DNA from: Burkholderiales bacterium
Lineage (GTDB): Bacteria; Pseudomonadota; Gammaproteobacteria; Burkholderiales; Burkholderiaceae_D
Assembly: GCA_016177875.1 (NCBI GenBank)
Contig: JACOUL010000003.1
Location: forward strand, 1 to 64,000
DNA length: 64,000 nucleotides
Reading direction: 5' to 3'
Under the pieces are notes generated by a model that did no database searches, was not told where the DNA came from, and was given only the letters and a program-made list of their open reading frames with translations. The position numbers and the translations under genes were made by a program. Shown here one piece after another: positions 1-9,921 of this stretch (the stretch's first letter is position 1; the number at the start of each line of letters is the position of its first letter).

Positions 1-126
1 GGCCAGCAAGGGGCCGCTCAAGTCGGTCACCGTCCCCACCGCCGGCCCCGCATAGGCTTGCAGGCTTATACACATCAAGCCAAGAACCAGCCAGCCCTTA
101 ATTACAGTACAGTTTTTTGCCAGCAT
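1..126 (-). CDS. Exported protein, N-terminal fragment (possible FecR-like), cut by window edge
   Basis: An ATG at 126 opens a minus-strand frame that runs off the window without a stop, giving 42 residues. The peptide starts MLAKN, has a hydrophobic core (WLVLGLMCISL) and a likely signal-peptidase site after AYA, then continues GPAVGTVTDLSGPLLA. That last stretch resembles the start of small FecR-type domains (xGxVxxLSGxL), but too little is visible for a firm family call. A GGAG at 136-139 lies nine bases upstream of the ATG, which supports a real start. The first 29 bases overlap the end of the TPS exoprotein gene in another frame, so the two are probably translationally coupled and belong to one secretion locus. 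Confidence 0.6.
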   Translation of the reverse strand, partial: MLAKNCTVIKGWLVLGLMCISLQAYAGPAVGTVTDLSGPLLA

Positions 127-3055
127 TTTTCTTTGCTCCAGCCTTATTTGACCCGCCGCTACCCTTAGCTTTTTTACCGGAATCGGCATCCTTGTCATTA
201 CTCGACGCAGACTCCGAACCTTCATTTGCGCCCAGAGTGTTTGCCTCGCCGGAACCCAAGGTAACGCTTCGAGAGGTCGAATCCGAAACCCTTGAAGCGC
301 TATTAATCCCCGCAACAACTGAATCAGTCACGTTGGTCACGGAACTACCGCCGTTTTGCCGGCAGCCAGCCAGCGACGGGTTGGCAAGACATGCGGCGGT
401 CGACGACAGCGTCGTGCTCGTCGTACTCGACGTCGTTGTCGTCGTACTTGTGGTCGATGTGGTGGAAGTGAATCGATTCACCGTGCCGCCGTTGGCCTGC
501 ACCGTGGCGTTGGGATCGACCGTAATATTCTTCCCGGCATAAAGATTGATATCGTTCGCGGTCGTCGTTACAGATGCCGAACCGGTAATGAGAAGATTGT
601 TATTGGTGCTAAGTCCTCCGACTAAGCTAACCAATCCCCCCGTTGAGTTGACCGAACCCTCGATCGTCAAATCTCCATTTTTCGTCAGCAGCGAGATATT
701 ACCCCCGCCGGTGGAAACGCTTGTACCCACGCCCTGCTTCACGGCGCCGTCGTTCACGATACTGATATTTCCACTGCTATTGATTTGCTGGATATTGTTC
801 AGATTCAGATTTCCGGTATTGGCGATGACGATATCGTTGCTTCCCGAATTATGTGCCGTCAACGAGGCGACTTGTGTGACTAAGCCACCAGTGCTGCCCT
901 GCGGATTGCCTATGCCGCCCTGCGCATTCAATTTCAGGCTGCTACCTTTTATCATTGCTCCTGGTCGGGTCTCTATCCTGCCTGAGGAGGTGAGCTGCAC
1001 GCCAGCCGCAGAGGTAATACCGGACTGTATTAAGGAAATCGTATTGCTGCTGGTGTACTGAAATCCATTGCCGGTTGAGCTGGTTGCTTCGCCTGAAATG
1101 ACACCAGTGACATTGGACGCATTCAGCGTCACGCTGCCACCTTTGGCTAACACTGCCTTACCCGCCAGTTGTGCATTCGCAGACTGTGTCAATACCCCAC
1201 CGGTTTCGAGCTTGATCACGCCATTCGGCGCGGCCTCATCGTAGATACCGGAAACCTGCGTCATGATTCCGCAAAAATTTTCGACGCATCCGATGTTCAA
1301 GTCCTTCGTACCGTTATTGAGCTTGAAGTTGTAATTATTGGCGTTTGCCGAATCGCCCAGCTGGCCCGCGATTTCACCCACCGCGTTTTGCGCGCCTAAA
1401 TCGACATTTCCCAAGGCCTTGAAAGCAAGCTTGGCAACGGAAATCGGAGCGCTGGCCAGCTGCGAAACGCCGCCATACGTGAGCAATTTCAGCATCCCCT
1501 GTTTTCCATCGATGGCGCTGTTAATGAAAATGTTCGCATTCGCGCTCAAGGTAAGCGAAGTGCCCGAATTCCAGCTGACCGGCGAGGAGACGGTAATATT
1601 GCCTTTAATGGTGCCGCCTCCGGTGCCGCCCGTCGCAATCACCACATTATTAGATTCCAGCATCGCGCTGATGCTGTTGGCGCCGCAGGCGCTCGCACAA
1701 ATATTGGATGGATCGCCGGACACCTCCCAATCTAAACTGGTTCCGGTTGCGGAAAAGTTCCCGTTGGAATTCGGCGAGTCGGTAATCGTGATATCAAAAG
1801 GATCTAATAGCCAGGTGCCCGTCTTTCCACTAGGCGCCTTAGTGCTCACCCAAGCGCCGGCAACGTCAAGATAGTGGCCGGAAGTCTCGACCAAGCCGCC
1901 ATCGCCGCCATCGGCGCCGCCGCGCGCGGTGATCCGGCCGTATGCCCGCGCCACGTCGTTACCCCATACGATAACCTTACCGCCGTTGCCGTTTCGAACG
2001 GCATCCGCATTGAGACTTACCTTAGAATCGACAAAGGTTCGGCTCGCGTTTTGGATAGTTGGGTTTTTCCCTTGATAATCGCCGCCGATCAGGATGGTGC
2101 CGCCGCCGGATTGTCCACTGGCGTCAACCTTGGCATCGCCCAATAGTCCCACCCTGTTTCCAAGTACCTGGATGTTGCCACCGCTTCCTTCACCGGTTGC
2201 TGTCGTTACGCTACCGGCGTCTAGCAGCGTGTCGCCGCTAGCCTTGAAAACGATCTTGCCGTTTTCCCCAACGACGGCACTATTCGCATTCACGAGGCCG
2301 CGCTGATTGATCATCGCGCCATAAATACCAATCTTGCCGCCCTGCGCGATCACTTGACCAAGATTGAGCGCTTGATGCGTAGGCGCGCTGACCATGACAA
2401 GCATATCGGGATTCGCGGTATCGACCAGCTGCACACTATGACCGGCCGCCAGTACGACGTCCCCCTTAGGTGATGTGATGATGCCGCTATTTTCGACGTT
2501 CGGTGCAATCAACAAAACCTGCCCGCCGTTCGGTGTAAGGATGTTTCCCTGATTCTTGAGATCACCCGCCTTGTCGCCGACGGCAAATTTCATCTTGCCG
2601 CTCAAGAAATCTTCATTCGCGATGTTCAACGTCGACGCGATCAAGCCGTTGACGTTGACTTGTGCACCCTGGCCGAACACGATGCCGTTGGGGTTGATGA
2701 GAAATACCCGGCCATTCGATTGCAAAGCACCCAGAATGGCGGAAGGGTCCTGCCCGGTAATCCGATTTAAAACGCTGCTATTGGAACTCTGCTGGATAAA
2801 ACGCGTGATCTCATTGGCGCCGATGGAAAAATTCTGCCAATTGATGATCGTGCCGTTGGAATTGGTGACGGTGAGGACATTGCCCTGTTGCGAGAAACTG
2901 GCGTTTCCGCTCACCACTTGAGCACCCGTTGGATTTGCCAGCGTCTGCCCGGTTACAAGGCTGGTTGCCATAAACAGCGCAATCCACCGGCGCCACTCCT
3001 TTTTATCCCCTCGTCTGTCGGCATTACGCTTCATGCTGGCATATTTTTTTATCAT
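98..3055 (-). CDS. Two-partner secretion exoprotein (filamentous haemagglutinin N-terminal / TPS domain)
   Basis: 985 residues. A long charged signal peptide (cleavage near QTLA, about residue 40) precedes a TPS carbohydrate-dependent haemagglutination domain (about 42-290) with the family hallmarks NWQNFSIG, VLNRITG and NPNGIVFG. The middle is Gly/Asn/Ser-rich repeat sequence as expected for a beta-helix. The C-terminus has an unusual Thr/Ser run followed by CLANPSLAGC, a Lys/Gly/Ser-rich segment and a terminal KKLYCN. The partner transporter gene lies just upstream on the same strand, 25 bases away. GGAAG six bases before ATG 3055 supports the start; M8 is an alternative. The known role of the family is secretion to the cell surface or medium as an adhesin or similar; the target here is unknown. 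It is short for a haemagglutinin. Confidence 0.9.
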   Translation of the reverse strand: MIKKYASMKRNADRRGDKKEWRRWIALFMATSLVTGQTLANPTGAQVVSGNASFSQQGNVLTVTNSNGTIINWQNFSIGANEITRFIQQSSNSSVLNRITGQDPSAILGALQSNGRVFLINPNGIVFGQGAQVNVNGLIASTLNIANEDFLSGKMKFAVGDKAGDLKNQGNILTPNGGQVLLIAPNVENSGIITSPKGDVVLAAGHSVQLVDTANPDMLVMVSAPTHQALNLGQVIAQGGKIGIYGAMINQRGLVNANSAVVGENGKIVFKASGDTLLDAGSVTTATGEGSGGNIQVLGNRVGLLGDAKVDASGQSGGGTILIGGDYQGKNPTIQNASRTFVDSKVSLNADAVRNGNGGKVIVWGNDVARAYGRITARGGADGGDGGLVETSGHYLDVAGAWVSTKAPSGKTGTWLLDPFDITITDSPNSNGNFSATGTSLDWEVSGDPSNICASACGANSISAMLESNNVVIATGGTGGGTIKGNITVSSPVSWNSGTSLTLSANANIFINSAIDGKQGMLKLLTYGGVSQLASAPISVAKLAFKALGNVDLGAQNAVGEIAGQLGDSANANNYNFKLNNGTKDLNIGCVENFCGIMTQVSGIYDEAAPNGVIKLETGGVLTQSANAQLAGKAVLAKGGSVTLNASNVTGVISGEATSSTGNGFQYTSSNTISLIQSGITSAAGVQLTSSGRIETRPGAMIKGSSLKLNAQGGIGNPQGSTGGLVTQVASLTAHNSGSNDIVIANTGNLNLNNIQQINSSGNISIVNDGAVKQGVGTSVSTGGGNISLLTKNGDLTIEGSVNSTGGLVSLVGGLSTNNNLLITGSASVTTTANDINLYAGKNITVDPNATVQANGGTVNRFTSTTSTTSTTTTTSSTTSTTLSSTAACLANPSLAGCRQNGGSSVTNVTDSVVAGINSASRVSDSTSRSVTLGSGEANTLGANEGSESASSNDKDADSGKKAKGSGGSNKAGAKKNAGKKLYCN

Positions 3056-3080
3056 TTCGCTTCCTTCGCGGCTGCCATCA

Positions 3081-4664
3081 CTAGTACAAGAAATTCATTT
3101 TGAAGTGCACCCGGTTCTCGCCCTTAGCCGTCGCTGCTCCCGTGCGCAAAGCACGACCGACATCCATCTGCAGGGTGAAATATTTTTGCGCAACCAATCG
3201 CAATCCCACGCCTACGCCGCTGATGGAAGTACTGGGAATCTCTCCGCTTAATGGATTATTGCGGGAGACATGGCCATAGTCGTAGAAAACCAATACGCGG
3301 CATTGCGCCAAGCTGGCACTGCCGTCGCATAAATTAGGTGTATACATTTCCGCGATCGTTGAATAACCGACGTCGTCGGACACCTCACGTTCTTGATAGC
3401 CGCGCACGGATGCGCTGCCGCCGACACCGAACTGCTCACCCGGCACCAGCGAATCTTTCGCGTATTGCCCATTGAGCCCCAGGCGCATCATCCATCCGCC
3501 GGCAAATCCGCGACTGAAGTTGGCGCCGTAACGCAACAGCTTGTAGCCGGCCGGCGCGCCGCCGCGCGCTGCATTAAATGCGGCGCTATCGCCCTTACTG
3601 CCGCCTGGGACGTTCTGCAAACCGGTCAGGAAGTAATCCACTTCGCCCGCGGACAGCGTCCATTTACCGGTGTAGGTCAAACTGAGCGGGTGAACGGTAA
3701 CGTCGTTGCCGATCTGAATCCCGTTCAGCAAGACGCTGCTTTGAAATGCCTTGACGTCAAACCCATAACTCAGTTTCGACTCGTAATCCTTGCTGCGGCC
3801 AAGATTCTGGTTATAGCGAAGCCCGAATAATGTGCCTTTGCCGCTGATTTGATAGTTGAAAATACCTGCGGTCACGCCGCCGGAATTGACATCGGAATAG
3901 CTGGCGTAGAGATCGACCGAGTCGCCCAGTGCGTAAAGAGGAATGTGATAGCCGACGCCATAGATTGCTACTTGGCTCGGCTTTTGCGCCGTCGTTGTGT
4001 ACTGCAAGCTCAATACGTGATCCGAGTCGAACATATTCGCGTGCTGAAACAACACGCCGACTTGATTTCTTCCGGTACTGGAATTGCCGACATTGTCGAC
4101 GTTCAGTCCGATGGTCCACGGCTTTCCATCCTGGACCTGAAGATCGGCATCGACTTCCCCTTCTTGGCCACCCTTGAACTGCACCTTAACTTTCTTCGCA
4201 GGGTTTTCATTTGCCGTATGCAGCCCGGAAGAAATTTCGTCCACATTCGGTACAGTGCCTTCTCTTACTGCCGGCAGGCTACGACGAATATTGGCTTGGT
4301 CGAAATGTTGATTTCCCGTGATCGTCACTTTACCGATGCGGGTTTCCGTCACTTTAAGCAGCACCACGCCGCGGTTTAACTCTTGTTCCGGCAAGCTTAC
4401 CTGGACCATTCCATAGCCGCGCTTTCGATATGCTGCCTCCAGCGCCTCCAATGCGCGCTGCACGTGGCCGAAGTCACGGCCCTTGCCGGCGAAAGGCGCC
4501 AGCAGCGTTTGTACATCGTTGGAAGGAAGAAGAGAGTTGCCCTGAACGTCAAAACGGGAAATGTCGAAACGGACGATCCCGGCACCGGATTCCTCAGCCG
4601 CCTGAACCGAAACAGCATGTAGCAGCGCCGCGCCGAGAACCCAACAAGCCAATACGTATTTCAT
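3081..4664 (-). CDS. ShlB/FhaC/HecB-type outer-membrane TPS transporter
   Basis: 527 residues with a signal peptide ending near VSVQA (about residue 22). Two POTRA-like regions follow (about 32-110 and 112-185; note the first ends with VVLLKVTETRIGKV, typical of POTRA_2 proteins). The remainder is a beta-barrel ending in the aromatic residues HFKMNFLY. The VRGY motif in SVRGYQERE is the conserved loop-6 signature of Omp85/TpsB proteins that reaches into the barrel. The family secretes its partner exoprotein across the outer membrane, and the partner is encoded immediately downstream. Length is within the usual TpsB range. It is the first gene of the locus and is preceded by an AT-rich, non-coding 4665-4898 where its promoter should lie. 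Confidence 0.93.
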   Translation of the reverse strand: MKYVLACWVLGAALLHAVSVQAAEESGAGIVRFDISRFDVQGNSLLPSNDVQTLLAPFAGKGRDFGHVQRALEALEAAYRKRGYGMVQVSLPEQELNRGVVLLKVTETRIGKVTITGNQHFDQANIRRSLPAVREGTVPNVDEISSGLHTANENPAKKVKVQFKGGQEGEVDADLQVQDGKPWTIGLNVDNVGNSSTGRNQVGVLFQHANMFDSDHVLSLQYTTTAQKPSQVAIYGVGYHIPLYALGDSVDLYASYSDVNSGGVTAGIFNYQISGKGTLFGLRYNQNLGRSKDYESKLSYGFDVKAFQSSVLLNGIQIGNDVTVHPLSLTYTGKWTLSAGEVDYFLTGLQNVPGGSKGDSAAFNAARGGAPAGYKLLRYGANFSRGFAGGWMMRLGLNGQYAKDSLVPGEQFGVGGSASVRGYQEREVSDDVGYSTIAEMYTPNLCDGSASLAQCRVLVFYDYGHVSRNNPLSGEIPSTSISGVGVGLRLVAQKYFTLQMDVGRALRTGAATAKGENRVHFKMNFLY

Positions 4665-4898
4665 CGCCTGCCTTTTTTAAGGAAATATTTTTTTGCAGCA
4701 ATGGAAATACTAAAGAACTTAATGTGCACTTGCAATTTTTCTGAGCCGTTCCCAGCCTTTAAATACACAAATAATTTGCAGTAGTGGCAATTGCGCAAAC
4801 ATAGAGCCAAATCCGTTATCAGATCGCTCACGAATGCCCCACTATGGGGATCGCGCTTTGAGGAGAGTGAGTTTTTTGACGACTGCGTGCCGCTCGGC

Positions 4899-4931
4899 AC
4901 AAAAGAAAATGGAGGCTTCGAAAGCCTCCAT
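4899..4931 (-). terminator. Rho-independent terminator after tRNA-Val
   Basis: A 10-bp stem (4909-4918 with 4922-4931, loop CGA) reads ATGGAGGCTT...AAGCCTCCAT. On the minus strand it is followed by a U-rich tail (4899-4908), about 20 bases past the tRNA 3' end. Seen directly. Confidence 0.85.
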
Positions 4932-4951
4932 CCGGGGAAATACCAAAAAAT

Positions 4952-5028
4952 TGGTAGGCACGATTGGACTCGAACCAACGACCCCTACCATGTCAAGGTA
5001 GTGCTCTAACCAGCTGAGCTACGCGCCT
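4952..5028 (-). tRNA. tRNA-Val (anticodon GAC)
   Basis: Full cloverleaf of 77 bases with encoded CCA. The acceptor AGGCGCG pairs with CGTGCCT (one G-U). The anticodon arm is CTACC-TTGACAT-GGTAG with GAC at 4992-4994, and the T arm contains GTTCGAGTC. Amino-acid identity follows from the anticodon. Confidence 0.96.
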
Positions 5029-5039
5029 AAAGAAGCGAG

Positions 5040-5068
5040 ATTATAACGGCTATCTAAAAATTAATCTA
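5040..5068 (-). promoter_or_regulatory. Candidate sigma-70 promoter of tRNA-Val
   Basis: A perfect TATAAT (minus strand, 5045-5040) lies 11 bases before the tRNA 5' end. A weak -35 (TAGATT, 5068-5063) sits 17 bases further upstream and overlaps the stop codon of the preceding isomerase gene. The -10 is strong evidence; the -35 is poor. Confidence 0.6.
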
Positions 5069-5851
5069 GCGATGCGCCAGCCAAGGCCGCAGCCAGCCAA
5101 GTCCGGCCGAGGTTCCCGCGCGCGGCCGGTATTCGCACCCAACCCACCCCTCGTAACCCAATTCGTCCATCAGGGAAAACAAATACGGATAATTAAGTTC
5201 CCCCAGGTCAGGCTCATGCCGCTCCGGCACACCCGCTATTTGCATATGGCCTATGTTCTTAACATAGTGGCGCATCTTGGTCGCCAGATCGCCTTCAACC
5301 ACTTGGCAATGGTAAAGATCAAACTGCACGTGCAAATTTGCCGCCCCTATCTCCCGGCAAATTGCATGCGCTTCATCTTGGCGGTTAAGAAAATATCCGG
5401 GCATGTCGCGCGTGTTGATAGGCTCAATCATGACGGCGATACCGTGCGCTTCGGCTTGTTTTGCCGCGTAAGCCAAATTGCTCAAATAAACCTCGCGACA
5501 GCGCGTTCGCTCCTCCGGGCGGCCAATTACACCCGCCATGATGTGCAGACGCTCATTGCCCAGTACACTCGCGTAACGAAGCGCCGCCTCAACGCTCAAC
5601 TTAAATTGCTCCTCATAGCCCGGCAGCGCCGCGATGCCGCGCTGACCGGCCGCCCAATCACCTGGGGGAGCATTGAACAAGACTTGGATGAGTCCATTTG
5701 CCTCCAAGCGGGACTTGATCTGCGCGGCATCGAATTCGTATGGAAATAAATATTCAACCGCAGTGAAACCGTCCGCCGCCGCCGCCTCGAAACGGTCGAG
5801 GAAGGCATACTCGTTGTACATCAATGTCAGGTTAGCGGCGAACTTCGGCAT
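5066..5851 (-). CDS. hyi: Hydroxypyruvate isomerase family protein (Hyi/OtnI-like TIM barrel)
   Basis: 261 residues, the usual length for the family. The N-terminus [20 protein letters not shown] matches the conserved Hyi opening. Likely metal ligands are visible as MIEPIN (Glu on a central strand), [10 protein letters not shown] (Asp-x-x-His), [14 protein letters not shown] and the closing [10 protein letters not shown]. These xylose-isomerase-like TIM barrels interconvert hydroxypyruvate and tartronate semialdehyde, or 2-oxo-tetronate isomers in the OtnI subgroup; sequence alone does not separate the two here. The gene starts 5 bases after relA stops, so it is probably co-transcribed with it. 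No gcl, glxR or otn partner genes are in the window, so the pathway context is missing. Confidence 0.85.
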   Translation of the reverse strand: MPKFAANLTLMYNEYAFLDRFEAAAADGFTAVEYLFPYEFDAAQIKSRLEANGLIQVLFNAPPGDWAAGQRGIAALPGYEEQFKLSVEAALRYASVLGNERLHIMAGVIGRPEERTRCREVYLSNLAYAAKQAEAHGIAVMIEPINTRDMPGYFLNRQDEAHAICREIGAANLHVQFDLYHCQVVEGDLATKMRHYVKNIGHMQIAGVPERHEPDLGELNYPYLFSLMDELGYEGWVGCEYRPRAGTSAGLGWLRPWLAHR

Positions 5852-5856
5852 GGTAG

Positions 5857-8109
5857 TTATTTGCGGCGCGCATCGATCACGCCATCGATGTCGCGAATGA
5901 TATTCAGCGCCTTGCTTAATTGCTCCGTCGATTCAATTTCGGCGGTAAACGACATGCGCGCCTGCCCTTTCATACTCTGCGTGGAAACACCGATGACATT
6001 GATTTTTTCACGCGACAAAGTCTCGGAGATATCACGTAACAAGCCTTGCCGATCGCTCGCAATAATAAATATATCGATCGGGTAAACTGTTTCCTTGCTG
6101 GTATTGCCCCACGCAACTTGAACGACACGTTCCGGCGTACGCCCCAACATCTCGGCAAAATTTTTGCAGTTCGCGCGATGGATAGAAACCCCGCGTCCGC
6201 GCGTCACGAATCCCACGATTTCATCCGGCGGCGCCGGCTTGCAGCATTTCGCCATTTGGGTCATCAAACCGCCGGTACCGACGACCAATACGCCCGATTG
6301 CGCGCCCTGCGCCACGCTCGATGAACGGCTCTTGCGCGGCACCACCATGGCGTCCGGATTGACCGGCTCGGCTTTGACGGCGCCCTCTTCATGCAAAGCA
6401 GACTCGACCGTGCGCAAACTAAACAAGTCTTTACCCACCGCCAAAAACAAGTCGTCGGGCTTGGCGAATCCTAGTTTATGCGCAAGTTCTTCCAGATTGA
6501 CCGCAGTCTTGCCCTCGCGTTGCAAGGTTTTCTCAATCAACCCACGCCCTTCTGCCAGCGTTTCTTCCTGCTCAAGCGCATTGAACCACGCGCGCACCTT
6601 AGCGCGCGTACGGGGGCTCGCTGCATATCCCAAACTCAACCAGTCACGAGATGGTCCGGCTGCCGCACTTCCCTTGGCAGTAATAATTTCCACCGTCTGG
6701 CCGTTCTTGAGGGGCGTGTTGAGCGGCACCATGGCGCCATCGACTCGCGCGCCGCGGCACCGATGCCCAATGTCGCTGTGCAAGTGGTAAGCGAAATCGA
6801 TAGGCGTTCCGCCGGCGGGCAATTCGATCACGCGCGCTTGCGGCGTCAGCACATAGATGCGGTCGTCGAGCGTAGCGGACTTGAGTTTTTCCACCCATTC
6901 GCGCTTGTCTTCTTCATGACTGACCACGGCGTCCGCGACTTCCGATTTCCATGCCAACAACTGCCGCAGCCAAGCGATTTTTTCATCGTACTTTTGTGCC
7001 GCGAAATTCGATCCGCCCGATTCCTTATAGCGCCAATGTGCGGCGACGCCGTATTCGGCGAAGTAATGCATGTCGCGCGTGCGGATCTGGACTTCTAGGG
7101 CACGCCCATCCTCACCCGTGACGACCGTATGCAGGGATTGATAACCATTCGATTTGGGCTTGGCGATGTAATCGTCGAACTCCTCCGAAATCGGCATCCA
7201 GATATTGTGAACAATGCTGAGCACGGCATAACAAGTCTTGATGTCATCGACGATGACCCGAAAGGCGCGCACGTCGTAGAGTTCGGAAAAATCGAGCGAC
7301 TTGCCGCGTAGCTTGCTCCAAATGCTATAGATATGCTTCGGCCGCCCAAACACTTCCGTCTTGATCCCGGCGGCAGCCAGCTCCGCCTTCAGACGCTCGA
7401 TCGCCTCGGTAACGAATTTCTCGCGCCCGATTCGTTTCTCCTCCAGCATCTTGGCGATACACTTGTAGGCCTCGGGCTCAAGGAAGCGGAAAGCCAAATC
7501 CTCCAACTCCCACTTGAGTTGCCATATGCCCAGCCGATTGGCGAGCGGCGCGTACAAGTCCATGGTTTCGCGCGCGTACTGGCGGGAGCGTTCGTTTTCG
7601 AGTTTGTGTTCCGCGAAATACCGCAATGTGGCGAGACGCGACGCAAGTCTGACCAATACTACTCGCATGTCGGTCGCCATCGCGAGCAACATCTTGCGCA
7701 AAGTTTCGAGTTGGAGCGATGCCTGTTGGCTCGCATTTTTGCCGCGTGCCGCTTCTTGCTGGCCGAAGGTCGTCTCGTGCAGCCGCAATAACTGGCGGAT
7801 CCCGTCCACCAGCTCCGCCACGTCCTTACCGAAGCGTAGCTCAATTGTTTCGGCAGCCTTGGGCTCGATGACAGGCACTTCGAAAAGCAGTGCGGCGATG
7901 CGGGTATCTACATCGATTTCCAGCCCTGCCAAAATGCGAGTCGCCTCACGGGCAAACTCCAAGGCATTTTGTCCGGTAACAACGGCTTTGTCGGAGTAAA
8001 ACGGCTCGACAAAAGCAAGCGCATCAGCAATGCGAGCGCTTTCCTCGGCACTCAGCCCGGAAGAAATCTGCGATGAAGTTGAGCTGCTGCCAGCTGCGAG
8101 CGAAACCAT
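5857..8109 (-). CDS. relA: GTP pyrophosphokinase RelA (ppGpp synthetase, degenerate hydrolase domain)
   Basis: 750 residues with RelA/SpoT architecture: pseudo-HD domain (about 20-165), synthetase (about 240-370, with YDVRAFRV and [14 protein letters not shown]), TGS (starting near [11 protein letters not shown]), a Cys/His conserved-cysteine region ([13 protein letters not shown] and HRANCKNF) and a C-terminal ACT domain. Where active hydrolases carry HD in AALLHDVIEDT, this protein reads AALLFEVP, so the hydrolase is very likely dead. The synthetase signature FSELYD is the acidic, monofunctional type. It should therefore make (p)ppGpp from ATP and GTP/GDP at stalled ribosomes, and another SpoT-like enzyme elsewhere must degrade it. 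Only a weak ribosome-binding site precedes ATG 8109. Confidence 0.94.
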   Translation of the reverse strand: MVSLAAGSSSTSSQISSGLSAEESARIADALAFVEPFYSDKAVVTGQNALEFAREATRILAGLEIDVDTRIAALLFEVPVIEPKAAETIELRFGKDVAELVDGIRQLLRLHETTFGQQEAARGKNASQQASLQLETLRKMLLAMATDMRVVLVRLASRLATLRYFAEHKLENERSRQYARETMDLYAPLANRLGIWQLKWELEDLAFRFLEPEAYKCIAKMLEEKRIGREKFVTEAIERLKAELAAAGIKTEVFGRPKHIYSIWSKLRGKSLDFSELYDVRAFRVIVDDIKTCYAVLSIVHNIWMPISEEFDDYIAKPKSNGYQSLHTVVTGEDGRALEVQIRTRDMHYFAEYGVAAHWRYKESGGSNFAAQKYDEKIAWLRQLLAWKSEVADAVVSHEEDKREWVEKLKSATLDDRIYVLTPQARVIELPAGGTPIDFAYHLHSDIGHRCRGARVDGAMVPLNTPLKNGQTVEIITAKGSAAAGPSRDWLSLGYAASPRTRAKVRAWFNALEQEETLAEGRGLIEKTLQREGKTAVNLEELAHKLGFAKPDDLFLAVGKDLFSLRTVESALHEEGAVKAEPVNPDAMVVPRKSRSSSVAQGAQSGVLVVGTGGLMTQMAKCCKPAPPDEIVGFVTRGRGVSIHRANCKNFAEMLGRTPERVVQVAWGNTSKETVYPIDIFIIASDRQGLLRDISETLSREKINVIGVSTQSMKGQARMSFTAEIESTEQLSKALNIIRDIDGVIDARRK

Positions 8110-8140
8110 TGGTAATGTCGGTCACTACCTTACAAGGGTT

Positions 8141-9007
8141 TCAGCCTAACAGAAAATTCCTGACGACAGAAATCTGGTCCTCATGAACGAGTGTCGGCGC
8201 ATGGCCGACCCCTTCAAATTCCACTAACTTCGCTTTCGGTCCATATTGCGTCATTTCTTTCGCGCCCTCGGCCGATAACAAAGCAGACTGGCTTCCCCGC
8301 AACACCAAGGTCGGGCATGTAATGGCCTCGTAAGACTTCCAACGTTCGGCGCGGGTTTTTTCAACATCGACGAAATAAGCTTGCTTGAACGCATCGGCTA
8401 AAGCCAGATCATAGTGGCGTACCCATTCGCCATTTTTGTTTTGTCGCAAAACGCTAGCGGCAATCTTGCGCCATTCTTCGTCGCTGTGCGGACCAAAAGA
8501 AACAGAAATGGCACGAATGTAGACTTCGGCGTCTTCAAACGTCGGGAAGCGCAATTCCTGACCAATATAGTTGCCGATATTGTTTAGGGAGCCGGTTTCC
8601 AAGGTCGGGCCGATATCGTTCATGACTAATTTTTTGATCGGATTCCCGGGTAATGCCGCCAATTCCATTCCAATTAGACCGCCCATGGAGGTGCCGACCC
8701 AGTCGACCGATTCGGTATTGAGCCTTGCCAGCAAAGTCGCCATATCGCGGGTATACTGCCAAACCCAGTAATACTGCGGATCGCGTAACCAGTCGGAACG
8801 GCCGCGCCCCACGACATCGGGACAGACCACACGATAGGTGCTGCATAGTTCGGCGGCCAAAATATCGAAATCGTCGGAGACTCGAGTCACGCCATGAACG
8901 CAGACTAAAACTTTTGGATTATCAGGGTCGCCCCATTCTTTGTAGGCCATTTTGTGCAAACCGGCCGGTGACATGCATTGAACACTTTTAATCTGGGGCT
9001 GAATCAT
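8141..9007 (-). CDS. Alpha/beta hydrolase (possible 3-hydroxybutyrate-ester or oligomer hydrolase)
   Basis: 288 residues, no signal peptide, so cytoplasmic. Alpha/beta-hydrolase landmarks are VHG (oxyanion strand), the nucleophile elbow GTSMGG with Ser107, an Asp before RGSQSALLS, and catalytic His269 in GVGHAP. It is a paralogue of the hydrolase at 9982-10824: both share WGDP near the N-terminus, CPDVVGRG.SDW, WVGTSMGGLIG and LV.ND.GP. It is transcribed divergently from 3-hydroxybutyrate dehydrogenase, with 100 bases between the two starts. Context suggests release of hydroxybutyrate from esters or oligomers; the substrate is an inference, and the fold alone also fits lactonases and haloalkane-type hydrolases. 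Confidence 0.85.
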   Translation of the reverse strand: MIQPQIKSVQCMSPAGLHKMAYKEWGDPDNPKVLVCVHGVTRVSDDFDILAAELCSTYRVVCPDVVGRGRSDWLRDPQYYWVWQYTRDMATLLARLNTESVDWVGTSMGGLIGMELAALPGNPIKKLVMNDIGPTLETGSLNNIGNYIGQELRFPTFEDAEVYIRAISVSFGPHSDEEWRKIAASVLRQNKNGEWVRHYDLALADAFKQAYFVDVEKTRAERWKSYEAITCPTLVLRGSQSALLSAEGAKEMTQYGPKAKLVEFEGVGHAPTLVHEDQISVVRNFLLG

Positions 9008-9107
9008 TTTTGATAATTTAACGAAATTACAAAATTCGAATTAACATTTTACTGCTGGAAACGATTAAAATTCTAGCTTGTGCCGTTTTTATTTCTTAGA
9101 GGACAAC

Positions 9108-9902
9108 ATGCAAGGTAACACGCTGAAAGGTAAAACCGCTCTCGTTACGGGTTCAACTTCCGGTATTGGCCTGGGCATTGCCCGCTCGCTTGCCATTCAA
9201 GGCGCTAATATCGTCTTCAACGGGTTTGGTGATGCCAAGGAAATCGAAAATTTGCAGTCATCATTTGCAAAAGAATTCAGTGTGCAAACCGCTTATCACA
9301 ATGCCGACATGTCCAAGCCGGCAGAAATCGAAAGCATGATGGCGTTCATCGGCGACAAATTCGGCGGAACCGATGTACTGGTTAACAACGCCGGCATTCA
9401 GCACGTTGCGAATATCGAAGATTTCCCAACGGATAAATGGGATGCCATCATCGCCATTAACCTGTCTTCTGCTTTTCATACCACGCGTCTAGCGCTGCCC
9501 ACGATGAAGGCAAAGAAGTGGGGGCGCATTATCAATATTGCATCGGTGCATGGCTTAGTCGGCTCGGTTCAAAAGTCCGCTTATGTAGCGGCCAAGCACG
9601 GTATCATCGGCTTAACCAAAGTGACTGCGCTTGAAACTGCACAAACGCCGATTACTTGTAATGCGATTTGTCCAGGCTGGGTATTGACCCCACTGGTGCA
9701 AAAACAAGTAGATGTCCGCGCTGAAATCGCCGGTATTTCCACGGAAGATGCGAAACGCGTTATGTTGGCTGAAAAGCAACCATCCGGTGAATTCGTGACG
9801 CCCGATCAATTAGGCGGCTTAGCTGTTTTCTTGTGCAGCGATGCAGCATCTCAAATGCGCGGCGTGTCTTTGAACGTGGACGGCGGCTGGGTCGCACAAT
9901 AA
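9108..9902 (+). CDS. hbdH: D-3-hydroxybutyrate dehydrogenase (SDR family)
   Basis: 264 residues. The start is ATG 9108, preceded by AGAGGA at 9098-9103; a longer frame back to 9078 has no such site. Short-chain dehydrogenase features are the Rossmann motif TGSTSGIGLG, NNAG, the catalytic Ser in IASVHG and YVAAK (Tyr-x-x-x-Lys), ending in DGGWVAQ. The sequence IASVHGLVGSVQKSAYVAAKHG and the HNADMSKPAEI region are typical of bacterial 3-hydroxybutyrate dehydrogenases, which oxidise D-3-hydroxybutyrate to acetoacetate with NAD+. It lies between two paralogous hydrolases, 5 kb from the CoA-transferase that would activate the product. Followed directly by a strong terminator. Confidence 0.93.
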   Translation: MQGNTLKGKTALVTGSTSGIGLGIARSLAIQGANIVFNGFGDAKEIENLQSSFAKEFSVQTAYHNADMSKPAEIESMMAFIGDKFGGTDVLVNNAGIQHVANIEDFPTDKWDAIIAINLSSAFHTTRLALPTMKAKKWGRIINIASVHGLVGSVQKSAYVAAKHGIIGLTKVTALETAQTPITCNAICPGWVLTPLVQKQVDVRAEIAGISTEDAKRVMLAEKQPSGEFVTPDQLGGLAVFLCSDAASQMRGVSLNVDGGWVAQ

Positions 9903-9921
9903 GAATTGGATCCATCAGTAT

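Noticed and set aside
400..475. Triplet-rich tract in the TPS exoprotein as a phase-variation repeat
   Set aside because: The units are imperfect and a multiple of three, so slippage would change length without switching the frame.
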